From assembly GCA_028532905.1 (NCBI GenBank), contig JAQQAM010000160.1, positions 1 to 49,474 of the forward strand: 49,474 nucleotides of DNA. Reading direction: 5' to 3'. The notes beneath the pieces are model-generated. The model was not told where the DNA came from and did not search any database. It saw nothing but the letters and a program-made list of their open reading frames with translations. This DNA comes from Spirochaetales bacterium. Lineage in GTDB: Bacteria > Spirochaetota > Spirochaetia > DSM-2461. The position numbers were made by a program, and so were the translations under genes. Below are positions 35,219 through 42,525 of the stretch, one piece after another; position 1 is the stretch's first letter, and the number at the start of each line of letters is the position of its first letter.

Positions 35219-35888
35219 TTGCCTTCTCCTTCATCAGACGGTCAACCACCTTAACCGCCTCTATCGCATCAGGAGACCAGCCGTCAGCGCCGGTCTGTTT
35301 ATACAGCTGGTCATCAAAGCGGAAGGGGGCTCCGCCAACGATGACTTTTATTTTATCCCTTAATCCCCTCCGTTCCAGTTCGGAGCACACACCTCTGGCT
35401 CCTTCTTCTCCAATGGCAGTGTGTATCATCATAGAAGAAACGCCAATGATCCGGGCATTGTTTTTTACCGCAGTATCAACGAATGTTTCGGGGCTTACAT
35501 TGACTCCGATATCAATGACCCTGTAGAGGTTGGAGTTCAGAACACAGCCGACGATTTTTTTCCCCAGACCATGAAAATCCCCAAAAGCCGTCCCCAATAT
35601 TACAACACCCTTGTTCATGATTTTCCGATCAACCTGCTCAAGAAGCCAGTCTGTCATCTCTGAAGATATCTTGGAACAAATGTAATGCTGGGCTAAGGTG
35701 GCTTTTTTTTCCTGTACCATGTCATGCTCCAGCTTCAATATACTGGGGCTGATAACATCTATGAGAAGTTCCTCAGCAGTCAGAGATCCGTCATCTAAAG
35801 CAGACTGGATGATCCCCATGGCGGCATCTCTGTCTGTATCGTACATAGCCGCAAAATATCTGTTATAGTAATCTGCTTTAGTATCCAT
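35211..35888 (-). CDS. Corrinoid (B12-binding) protein, MtbC/MttC-like
   Basis: A 225-residue two-domain cobamide protein. The N-terminal helical cap (~5-88; LIDVISPSILKLEHDMVQEKK) precedes a Rossmann-type B12-binding domain carrying the base-off motif D-x-H-x-x-G as DFHGLG (Asp104, His106, Gly109). Further elements are VIDIGVNVSPETFV, IIGVSSMM and VIVGGAPF. It would carry the methyl group for the adjacent methyltransferase. It is first in a four-gene coupled operon; a TATAAT box lies about 20 bases upstream of the ATG. Confidence 0.88.
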   Translation of the reverse strand: MDTKADYYNRYFAAMYDTDRDAAMGIIQSALDDGSLTAEELLIDVISPSILKLEHDMVQEKKATLAQHYICSKISSEMTDWLLEQVDRKIMNKGVVILGTAFGDFHGLGKKIVGCVLNSNLYRVIDIGVNVSPETFVDTAVKNNARIIGVSSMMIHTAIGEEGARGVCSELERRGLRDKIKVIVGGAPFRFDDQLYKQTGADGWSPDAIEAVKVVDRLMKEKANV

Positions 35889-35908
35889 CTGTTTTCCCTT
35901 TACTGTAA

Positions 35909-35936
35909 ATTATAGGGACTCTCTTTTCAATTTCCA
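35909..35936 (-). promoter_or_regulatory. Sigma-70-type promoter candidate of the corrinoid operon
   Basis: On the minus strand, TGGAAA (35936-35931) and a perfect TATAAT (35914-35909) are separated by 16 bp. The start would fall near 35902, giving a leader of only ~14 nt before ATG 35888, with AAGGG as ribosome site. Confidence 0.45.
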
Positions 35937-36015
35937 TCGAATACTGAGATTACAGAGAACAGACCCCTTCCCAGTTCTTGAAATTTAAAAAATTGATGAT
36001 TGTTTAAATCCGGGC

Positions 36016-36043
36016 TTGACAATCCGGAAAAATAGTTTATTTT
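36016..36043 (+). promoter_or_regulatory. Sigma-70-type promoter for the RRM operon
   Basis: TTGACA (36016-36021) and TATTTT (36038-36043) are 16 bp apart. Transcription would start near 36050, leaving a leader of ~180 nt ahead of the first ATG. Confidence 0.6.
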
Positions 36044-36049
36044 GTGTGT

Positions 36050-36230
36050 TAATTGTGAGGTGTTGTAACATCGTCACAAGCACAGACTAAGGACCCTTTA
36101 AGCTAACAAACGTCTGTAATCATCTTCATGTTACGTTGTCAGGTATCGGAGTTGGTTTCAGGAATGCTTAACAGGGAGACATCCCTCCTTTTCCCGCCCG
36201 TCTCCGAACCTCTCAGCAAAAGAGGACGCT
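36050..36230 (+). promoter_or_regulatory. Structured 5' leader with a sequestered ribosome binding site
   Basis: A ~180-nt leader with three potential hairpins. The first, at the likely 5' end (36053-36079), pairs TTGTGAGGTGTT with AACATC-g-TCACAA: about 11 bp with one bulge. The second pairs GGAGAC (36175-36180) with GTCTCC (36200-36205). The third pairs CCTCT (36209-36213) with AGAGG (36221-36225), and AGAGG is the ribosome site for the ATG at 36231. The rest of the 342-base gap between the divergent operons holds only their promoters. No known riboswitch class was recognised. Confidence 0.5.
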
Positions 36231-36437
36231 ATGAGCAAAAAATTATGGTTTCTTACGCAGAACGATGAGATTGTCGAAGTATTCGATGATCGGGACATCG
36301 CCGTAGAAGAAAGGATTTATCTCAAAGAGGAAAATCCTCTGGATGATATTTTCCTGCACAGTGTGGGACTGAATGTCATTGCCAATTATCCTGATGAATT
36401 TGATTTTGCAAGAGAAAGGGGGGCTCTCAATGTATAA
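36231..36437 (+). CDS. Small acidic protein upstream of the RRM gene
   Basis: A 68-residue acidic protein (LWFLTQNDEIVEVFDDRD, ERIYLKEENPLDDIF). No known family. The ribosome site AGAGG is placed in a hairpin. It overlaps the RRM gene by 8 nt, so its translation probably drives that of the RRM protein. It may bind the RRM protein or be a leader-type coupling gene. Confidence 0.6.
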   Translation: MSKKLWFLTQNDEIVEVFDDRDIAVEERIYLKEENPLDDIFLHSVGLNVIANYPDEFDFARERGALNV

Positions 36438-36696
36438 AAAGTACAATCGTATTCTGGTTACCGGCCTGAGTCAGGATATTTCCACTCAGGACTTAAGCGA
36501 AGCTCTGGAGCATATCGGGCATGTTATATCGGTGAATCTTGAAGAGTCCGTCCACAAGGCGGTTATTGAATTTGAATCTTCAGAAGATGCCGCGCTGGCT
36601 TTGAAAGTTCTTCGTGGATTTGAGTTTTTCGGTCTGGATCTGCATGCTGAGATTGTGGGTCCGCATCCCGGAAAGAAATATAAAAAAGCATCATAA
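36430..36696 (+). CDS. RRM-type RNA-binding protein
   Basis: An 88-residue single RNA recognition motif. RNP2 is RILVTGL near residue 8 and RNP1-like KAVIEFESSEDA is near residue 43, with beta-alpha-beta spacing preserved. The aromatic residues typical of RNP1 and RNP2 are mostly replaced (only one Phe in RNP1), so the binding mode may differ. The C-terminus is basic (GKKYKKAS). Bacterial single-RRM proteins are often cold-induced RNA chaperones; the structured leader upstream fits such control. The start is ATG 36430, inside the upstream gene. Confidence 0.75.
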   Translation: MYKKYNRILVTGLSQDISTQDLSEALEHIGHVISVNLEESVHKAVIEFESSEDAALALKVLRGFEFFGLDLHAEIVGPHPGKKYKKAS

Positions 36697-36706
36697 ACAG
36701 TCTCTG

Positions 36707-36740
36707 ATCCCGGGTGGATGCTGTTTTCATCCGGGATTTT
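36707..36740 (+). terminator. Rho-independent terminator of the RRM operon
   Basis: ATCCCGGGTG (36707-36716) pairs with CATCCGGGAT (36728-36737), 10 bp with one G-U, followed by TTT. It lies 10 bases past the RRM stop. Confidence 0.7.
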
Positions 36741-36818
36741 CAAAGCAGCTGTAGACTGCAATAATATTCCCGGGTTTTGATTCGGAACAAATAATACAAA
36801 ATACAAAGGAACCTATTA

Positions 36819-37706
36819 ATGGATGACTTTCTCAGGAATAATCAGGAATTACTCATTTATCTCCTTATCAGCCTGGCGGTAATCTCTGCTCTGATAATTG
36901 TGATTCAGGTTTTTATAAAGGTCTCCTTGCGGAAACGGACAGAGCTGATTGAGAAAATCAAGGAAACCAATGCTGTAGAGACAGAAACACCCCTGAAAAA
37001 GTCTTCCAGAGCATTTAAAAGAGAAGCAAAAAAGCACTTGCGGGAAAGGTTTTCCATTTTCAAACGGGTTGCCATCTCGGTTTCTGTTATTTCCGTATTA
37101 CTTATCAGCTCCATACCCTTTATTGACAGGCTTCCCCAGGCCATTATCTCCATTCTTGTGGGTTCCGCTGCAATCATTACGGGAATGGCCGCCAAGCCGT
37201 TTATTGAGAATTTCCTGTCGGGGATCGCTATCACAGTTTCAAAAATGCTTAAAATCGGAGACACAATCATCATCAATGATAACTATGGCACCATTGAAGA
37301 TATTTCTCCGACCCATACGGTTATAAAAATCTGGAACTGGAGGCGGTATGTCATTCCCAACAGCGCCATGATTAATACGGATTTTGTAAATTTAACCCTG
37401 AATGATAAATGGCTCTGGTCTCATGTTGAGTTTTTTGTTTCCTATGAATCCAATATCAGAGAAATCCGGGAAATTGCCCTCGCCACTGTTCTGGAATGCG
37501 ATCACTATAATGATGTGGAGCCCCCTTCTTTCTGGGTTATGAAGACAGAGAAGGACAGCATCAAATGCTGGGTGGCTTCCTGGGCCACTTCACCGGCAGG
37601 AGCCTGGGAGCTGGAAGCTGAGATCAGAACCAATCTGATCATGAAATTTCAGGAAAAAGGGATCCAGAGTCATATCAACTATCATAACTTAAACGAGAAA
37701 GCCTGA
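36819..37706 (+). CDS. MscS-family mechanosensitive channel 1
   Basis: A 295-residue channel-like protein with an N-terminal membrane segment (IYLLISLAVISALIIVIQVF), a basic cytoplasmic stretch and two further segments. The pore-lining and beta-domain region reads ISILVGSAAIITGMAAKPFIENFLSG, then KIGDTIIINDNYGTIEDI and RRYVIPNSAM. The central pattern (GxAAxxxxxNxxSG, GDxI, GxVxxI, VIPN) is the MscS core. It probably releases solutes on hypo-osmotic shock. It converges on corA with a 34-base gap. Confidence 0.82.
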   Translation: MDDFLRNNQELLIYLLISLAVISALIIVIQVFIKVSLRKRTELIEKIKETNAVETETPLKKSSRAFKREAKKHLRERFSIFKRVAISVSVISVLLISSIPFIDRLPQAIISILVGSAAIITGMAAKPFIENFLSGIAITVSKMLKIGDTIIINDNYGTIEDISPTHTVIKIWNWRRYVIPNSAMINTDFVNLTLNDKWLWSHVEFFVSYESNIREIREIALATVLECDHYNDVEPPSFWVMKTEKDSIKCWVASWATSPAGAWELEAEIRTNLIMKFQEKGIQSHINYHNLNEKA

Positions 37707-37740
37707 TTGTCCGGGCTCCCCGCATGGGAATATAATTTTA

Positions 37741-38808
37741 TCACATCCATTTTTTCCGTTTGAATATCCAGATCATTACAGCTGTAATGACGAAAAGGGA
37801 TATCCATAACAACAGGTAGCCATACCTGAAATGCAGCTCAGGAATGAAATCAAAATTGGTACCGTAAATTCCGGTAATCAGTGTGAGGGGCAGAAAAATG
37901 ACAGAAAAAACAGTCAGGAATTTAATTGTCTCATTCAGCTTGTCATTGATCAGACCGTTGTATCTGGACAGAAACTCGTTACACATCTCCTTGTATAAAT
38001 CAATGGTCTCAATAAGCTGAACCATATTGGATATGAGATCGGAGAAATAAGACCTGTACTTATCTTCAATAAGGGGCTGGGATTCTTTGGTAATAATTCG
38101 TACCGCTTCTCTGGCTGGTCGTATGGCTCTTCCAAGATACAGAAGTTCTTTCTTGCATAAATGGATCTCATTCAAAACGGTTTCGTTGACATCAGAGCTA
38201 AGGGTGTCATCAATGCTCTCGATCCTTTCTGCCAGCTTCTGCATGATATCGATATAGTTGTCCGTTATGGTATCCAGAAGAGAATAGGTCAGAAATACCG
38301 CATTCTCCTGTCTGATCCGGCCTGCACTTTCAATGAGTCTTTTTCGTACAGGATCAAAAACATCTCCCGGGCGTTCCTGAAAGGTCAGGAGCCTGGAGCC
38401 GTCGGCAATCAGGGATATCTGTTCAGAGGCAACCCTCTCTTTCTCTTCCTCATAATGGAGCATTTTCAAAGATATGAAAAATCCCTCCGGGAGTTCTTCG
38501 GCCTTGGGTCTTAATGTGGTGTTGAGAATATCCGCCATTATAAGGGAAGGGATGGCATACATTTTTTTAAGGTTGTTCAGATAGTCAATGTTTCCAAGTC
38601 CATTGAAGTTTATCCATCTGACAAAGCCGGAGGAGCTATCAGGCTCATGATCCGGTAAATTGTCCTGAAGATTGATTTTTTCAAAAGTTTCACTGTTATA
38701 TCTGATTTCTGCAGCCTCAGTATTTACAGGCTCATCTTTTCCGACGAATACCAGCTCACCCGGGCGCTTTCCCAGCATTTCTGATCTCTTTTTAAAAAAC
38801 CTGGCCAT
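37741..38808 (-). CDS. corA: CorA-family divalent cation transporter with a GTN motif
   Basis: A 355-residue protein of usual CorA length: a cytoplasmic alpha/beta domain (FVRWINFNGLGNIDYL), a long helical region (SLLDTITDNYIDIMQKLAERIE) and two C-terminal membrane helices. The signature between the helices is YGTNFDFIPEL (GTN at 316-318), whereas nearly all CorA proteins have YGMNF. The basic tail KRKKW is present. The start at 38808 (MARFFKK) is supported by GGAG; the frame stays open to 39060 but that would overlap the divergent DUF432 gene. Mg2+ is the default substrate; the motif change leaves selectivity open. Confidence 0.85.
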   Translation of the reverse strand: MARFFKKRSEMLGKRPGELVFVGKDEPVNTEAAEIRYNSETFEKINLQDNLPDHEPDSSSGFVRWINFNGLGNIDYLNNLKKMYAIPSLIMADILNTTLRPKAEELPEGFFISLKMLHYEEEKERVASEQISLIADGSRLLTFQERPGDVFDPVRKRLIESAGRIRQENAVFLTYSLLDTITDNYIDIMQKLAERIESIDDTLSSDVNETVLNEIHLCKKELLYLGRAIRPAREAVRIITKESQPLIEDKYRSYFSDLISNMVQLIETIDLYKEMCNEFLSRYNGLINDKLNETIKFLTVFSVIFLPLTLITGIYGTNFDFIPELHFRYGYLLLWISLFVITAVMIWIFKRKKWM

Positions 38809-38887
38809 CTTAAACTCCGTTAATTTTTGCTTCTTTGTATAGAATACAAGTATAATACAATTATCCTTGGAATAATGAGGGACATTT

Positions 38888-39631
38888 ATGAAACACAGTT
38901 CCATTCCCTGGGGGCAGCTGAACCCGGGAGAAGAGACACTTGTTATTGAGCTGCCCTTTGAGCAGTCATTGCATATACAAAAAAAAGATGAAGAGCTGAA
39001 TATCACCAAAACGGTATTACAGGATAGTGAAACGCACCGGTTCATCACCGGGAAGAGCAATCATGCCTACCTGTATCCCAGTCTTCCGGATCTGCCCATC
39101 ACAATCAAACCCCAGCAGGCAACAACGATACTTCCTGGAAAAAAGATGGAAGTGTTTATCGAGGTCCCCTTATCGGTCTCCCTCTATTACGGCAGTCATA
39201 CAAAGAAGGAACTCATTTATGAAACTCCTCTCCACCCCCTCTCCCGCAGTTTCTTCGGCAGTCCGGATAACGGAGAGCTCTCCTATTTTCTGGAAAGCCC
39301 TCTTTATTGTAAATACGAAATTTATGAGAACTCCTCTTCCAGTGTGTACTGCCCGGTATCCATCACAAATAAATCCGTACAGAAACTGGATATTGAACGG
39401 ATGATATTGAGAGTTCCCCTCCTGTCCATTTATGAATCAGGAGCTTACCTGGTCAGCAGTCCGGTCACTATTTCATTCCGGGGACAGGATGATATCAGTC
39501 AGATAAACTATCTGAACTACAGCAATGACAGGAAACAGAATATGACCCTGTTGGCCTCTCCCCGTCAGAAAGTGGATAAAAGCCTTTTAAAGCGGAGTTT
39601 CTATTTTCTGAAAACCTTATATACAGGATAA
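38888..39631 (+). CDS. DUF432 protein
   Basis: A 247-residue soluble protein with the DUF432 pattern: AYLYPSLPDLPITIKP, then ILPGKKMEVFIEVPLSVSL, LHPLSRSFFGSPDNGELSY and LSIYESGAYL. The family is of unknown function and often lies next to MscS-like channels, as here: the MscS gene begins 4 nt downstream. A modulatory role on the channel is an inference from that linkage. Confidence 0.75.
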   Translation: MKHSSIPWGQLNPGEETLVIELPFEQSLHIQKKDEELNITKTVLQDSETHRFITGKSNHAYLYPSLPDLPITIKPQQATTILPGKKMEVFIEVPLSVSLYYGSHTKKELIYETPLHPLSRSFFGSPDNGELSYFLESPLYCKYEIYENSSSSVYCPVSITNKSVQKLDIERMILRVPLLSIYESGAYLVSSPVTISFRGQDDISQINYLNYSNDRKQNMTLLASPRQKVDKSLLKRSFYFLKTLYTG

Positions 39632-39635
39632 AAAA

Positions 39636-40481
39636 ATGCCGAATTTAAGTTTTAAACCCGTTCTGGATATCATGGAAAAATTCCCTTATGAAAAATTATT
39701 TGAAATTCTGCTGATCCTCGCCATTGGCTGGATCATCCTGAGGATTATTCGAATCCTGGTATTAAGAGTTGCCATGAAAAACTCGGCCATTCAAAACCGG
39801 ATGCTCATAGGGAAGATGATCAACTATACCGGTTTTGGTATCCTTTTTGTTGTTGTTCTGGCGGAACTGGGCATCAAATTAAGTGCCCTGCTGGGTGCTG
39901 CGGGAATTGTGGGTATTGCCGTAGGTGTGGCCTCCCAGAAAAGCCTGGGAAATATCATTAGCGGTTTCTTCATGGTGGCGGAAAAGAGCTTTGAAATAGG
40001 GGATGTTATTAAGGTGGGGGATAAAACAGGAGTTGTGTATTCTGTGGAACTGCTGTCCATCATGCTGAAGACCTTTGACAACCTGATGATCCGTATTCCC
40101 CATGAAACTCTCATTTCATCGGATGTGATCAATATTACACGGTTTCCGATCCGGCGGATGGATCTGTTTATCTCTGTCTCTTACAACGAAGATCTGGATA
40201 CAGTTATGCATGAGCTGGAAGAAACGTATCGAAAGAACATTTACTGCCTTGATGAGCCCAAACCCTTCCTTCTAGTTAAAGACTTTCAGGATTCGGGTGT
40301 CTTGATCCAGTTCGGTGTCTGGTTTGAGAAAAATGATTATGTGATGATCCGGAATACCATTATGTCCGATGTATTGAAAGCCTTTAAAAGGGCGGGAATC
40401 TCAATACCCTATCCCCATGTCAGGATTGTTACAGACCCTCAGGGCCAATCGCCTGATAATTTATCCGGGGAAAAGGTATGA
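39636..40481 (+). CDS. MscS-family mechanosensitive channel 2
   Basis: A 281-residue channel of near-standard MscS length with three N-terminal membrane segments. The pore helix reads LLGAAGIVGIAVGVASQKSLGNIISGF and the beta domain KSFEIGDVIKVGDKTGVVYSVEL and RIPHETLISS. It is closer to the E. coli MscS core than channel 1. It forms a two-gene unit with DUF432. No terminator is evident after it; the 180 bases downstream contain a repeat described separately. Confidence 0.88.
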   Translation: MPNLSFKPVLDIMEKFPYEKLFEILLILAIGWIILRIIRILVLRVAMKNSAIQNRMLIGKMINYTGFGILFVVVLAELGIKLSALLGAAGIVGIAVGVASQKSLGNIISGFFMVAEKSFEIGDVIKVGDKTGVVYSVELLSIMLKTFDNLMIRIPHETLISSDVINITRFPIRRMDLFISVSYNEDLDTVMHELEETYRKNIYCLDEPKPFLLVKDFQDSGVLIQFGVWFEKNDYVMIRNTIMSDVLKAFKRAGISIPYPHVRIVTDPQGQSPDNLSGEKV

Positions 40482-40560
40482 GTCCGGAAGTATTTATTCC
40501 GAAAAAAATAGGGCTTGAAATGCTTTTTCTATAACCTCAGTTACTATTCAAATCATAAGA

Positions 40561-40612
40561 TTCAACCTTTTTGATTGATCTAAACGATCATTTTCAACCT
40601 TTTCGGCTGATC
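40561..40612. repeat. Short direct repeat flanking a palindrome
   Basis: TTCAACCTTTTTGATTGATC (40561-40580) and TTCAACCTTTTCGGCTGATC (40593-40612) share the first 11 and last 5 bases, 32 bp apart. Between them lies TGATC-taaac-GATCA (40576-40590). It is 52 bases upstream of the next gene and could be an operator. Confidence 0.35.
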
Positions 40613-40664
40613 CTGTTTTTATGCTTTTTCACGAGTATGAATGAAAAAACATAATGAGGTGAAC

Positions 40665-41828
40665 ATGAAAAAAACAGTTGGATCTATTCAAATTGCTTTA
40701 CTGATTGCAATGCTGTTCTTTTGGGGTTGTAACAATCCGCAAGGGGCATTGACTGATGCTGATAACCAGGATCAAACAGACAGTGAAGATAAGACTCCCC
40801 AGAATCCGGAACCCGTAGAACCCGATACTATTGAGCCTGATACTTTTGAATGGAGTGGTACTCAGGGAAAAGTGGTCATTAATGGGGTTAAGGTTCTCTT
40901 CCGAAGAACTCCTCAGGCTATGGAATCAGCCTATTTCGCCGGTGAAACGTATCCTGCAGGGCTGAAAACAGCAACCAATGGTGTCGGGAAAGAGCAGTAT
41001 CGGGAATTACTGGATATTCCGGCTCCCCTTTGGGCAGGAGAGACTGAGGTGAGTTATGAGCTGTGGAATGCAGTTGTCCTCTGGGCCGTAGAAAACGGAT
41101 ATTCTTTTGCCTACGCCGGTCAGCAGGGGGGAAATGGGAATGATGATACCCTGGTTGGTAATGATCAGCATCCGGCAACAATGATGAGCTGGAGAGATGC
41201 AGTATTATTCTCCAATGCGGTCACCGAGTGGTACAATGCTTTTGCTGATGAATCGCTGACTCCTGTATATTACGAAGATGCCGCCTATACAACTCTGGTT
41301 AAAACGGCCACTGCATCAGATGTGTATAACGATATGCCGGGTAGCACCGATAACCCTTATGTTAAAGAAGACGCCAATGGTTTCAGACTCCCGACTATTT
41401 CTGAGTGGGAGAGTCTGGCCCGCTATGTAGGAGAGACTGATCCCGGATATGGAATTGATCCGTCCGGCAGCGGGCTCTACTGGCTGCCCGGTTTTCATGC
41501 AAGCGGTTCACCTGTTGAGACCGATGATGCTGCAGAGACCGGCCAGTATGCCTGGTATGTTTTAAATGCGGGAGATGAAACTCATCCGGTCAGGAAAAAG
41601 AAGCCGAATGCCGCCGGTTTGTATGACATGTCCGGCAATGTGTGGGAAATGACTTTTGAACAGATGCCCAGCCAGCCCCAGTTACCCCATGCGAGGCAGA
41701 TTCTGGGAGGAGCCTGGTACTCAAGATATCAGGATGGAGACGAAATCCGGACGGGGTACAAAGGATCAGGTGTTTACAGCTATGGTCCTGACAGAGAAGT
41801 TGGGATTCGTCTTTTTAGAAGCTTGTGA
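40665..41828 (+). CDS. SUMF1/FGE-fold lipoprotein without catalytic cysteines
   Basis: A 387-residue lipoprotein (lipobox FFWGC) with a Pro/Glu/Asp-rich spacer and a formylglycine-generating-enzyme fold: ETEVSYELWNAVV, MMSWRDAVLFSNAV, FRLPTISEWESLARY, AAGLYDMSGNVWEMTF and QILGGAWYS to GIRLFRSL. The catalytic cysteine pair of FGE, which should follow GG(S/A)W, is missing (YSRYQDGDEIRTGYKG), so sulfatase activation is unlikely. Surface SUMF1-fold proteins without cysteines are common in spirochaetes and may bind ligands. The start at 40665 is favoured by GAGGTG; ATG 40641 is possible. Confidence 0.82.
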   Translation: MKKTVGSIQIALLIAMLFFWGCNNPQGALTDADNQDQTDSEDKTPQNPEPVEPDTIEPDTFEWSGTQGKVVINGVKVLFRRTPQAMESAYFAGETYPAGLKTATNGVGKEQYRELLDIPAPLWAGETEVSYELWNAVVLWAVENGYSFAYAGQQGGNGNDDTLVGNDQHPATMMSWRDAVLFSNAVTEWYNAFADESLTPVYYEDAAYTTLVKTATASDVYNDMPGSTDNPYVKEDANGFRLPTISEWESLARYVGETDPGYGIDPSGSGLYWLPGFHASGSPVETDDAAETGQYAWYVLNAGDETHPVRKKKPNAAGLYDMSGNVWEMTFEQMPSQPQLPHARQILGGAWYSRYQDGDEIRTGYKGSGVYSYGPDREVGIRLFRSL

Positions 41829-41971
41829 TCTGGCGAATTTCGATTTTAACAAGTCGTTGACCCCGAAGTAACAGCTCGGTTTTCTATGCCTATTCCCATT
41901 GTAAAGCAGTTGAAAGATAAATGGTTCTTTGATTGAGAAATACTAGTCTTGTTTAGAATAGGTGAATCGAG

Positions 41972-41999
41972 AAGCTCCCTGAACCGGGAGCTTTCTTTT
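41972..41999 (+). terminator. Rho-independent terminator
   Basis: AAGCTCCC (41972-41979) and GGGAGCTT (41986-41993) form a perfect 8-bp stem with a 6-nt loop, followed by TCTTTT. It separates the SUMF1-fold gene from the MarR operon. Confidence 0.8.
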
Positions 42000-42007
42000 A
42001 AAGAAAT

Positions 42008-42051
42008 AGTTGACAATTCAACTTTTTGATTTTATGGTTGAATATTCAACT
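42008..42051 (+). promoter_or_regulatory. Promoter with two MarR operators
   Basis: TTGACA (42010-42015) and TATGGT (42033-42038) are 17 bp apart. Two near-identical palindromes overlap them: AGTTGA-caat-TCAACT (42008-42023) covers the -35 and GGTTGA-atat-TCAACT (42036-42051) covers the -10/start region. Their centres are 28 bp apart. The placement predicts tight autorepression by the MarR protein encoded directly downstream. Confidence 0.7.
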
Positions 42052-42063
42052 ATGTGAGGTCCA

Positions 42064-42525
42064 ATGAAAAATCTAAGCAGTGATATTTTCCGTGAAATCG
42101 GAGCTCTTTCGAGAATGATACAGACCATGAGTGATACTGCGTTTAAAACCTGCAATCTTCAGAAAGGGCAGTTTGTGTTTATAACAAGGATTTGTGAACA
42201 GCCGGGGATGAGTCATGCTCAGCTGACACAACTGCTGCATATTGATAAGGGAACAACCACCAAGGCGATACAGAAGCTGGTAAAGGCAGGTTATGTTGAG
42301 AAGAGGCAGGATCAAAAGGACAGCCGTATGCAGAGGCTCTATCCTACAAAAGCAGCCAAAGAAATCTACAAAGATCTGATCGACAAGGAAGAATCCTTTA
42401 TTGCCGTTTCTTTCCGCGGCTTTTCAAAAACCGAGATTCAGCAGGTTACAGCACTGATTAAGAGAATGCAGACCAATATCGAAAAGGAGTGGTCTCTGGA
42501 AAAGAGCAGGGGAGGAAGTCTATGA
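42064..42525 (+). CDS. MarR-family transcriptional regulator
   Basis: A 153-residue winged-helix repressor. The HTH reads MSHAQLTQLLHIDKGTTTKAIQKLV and the wing GYVEKRQDQKDSRMQRLYPT, which is the MarR DxRxxxxxLT pattern. It probably binds the paired GTTGA/TCAAC palindromes that lie over its own promoter. The GNAT gene overlaps its stop by 4 nt (ATGA), so both are under the same control. The ligand is unknown. Confidence 0.88.
   Translation: MKNLSSDIFREIGALSRMIQTMSDTAFKTCNLQKGQFVFITRICEQPGMSHAQLTQLLHIDKGTTTKAIQKLVKAGYVEKRQDQKDSRMQRLYPTKAAKEIYKDLIDKEESFIAVSFRGFSKTEIQQVTALIKRMQTNIEKEWSLEKSRGGSL

Noticed and set aside
36050-36230. Known riboswitch (glycine, cobalamin) ahead of the RRM operon
   Set aside because: The conserved core sequences of those classes could not be found; only generic hairpins are visible.
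38809-39060. N-terminal extension of the CorA reading frame
   Set aside because: It overlaps the start of the DUF432 gene on the other strand and lacks a ribosome site; GGAG supports the start at 38808, which gives the normal CorA length.
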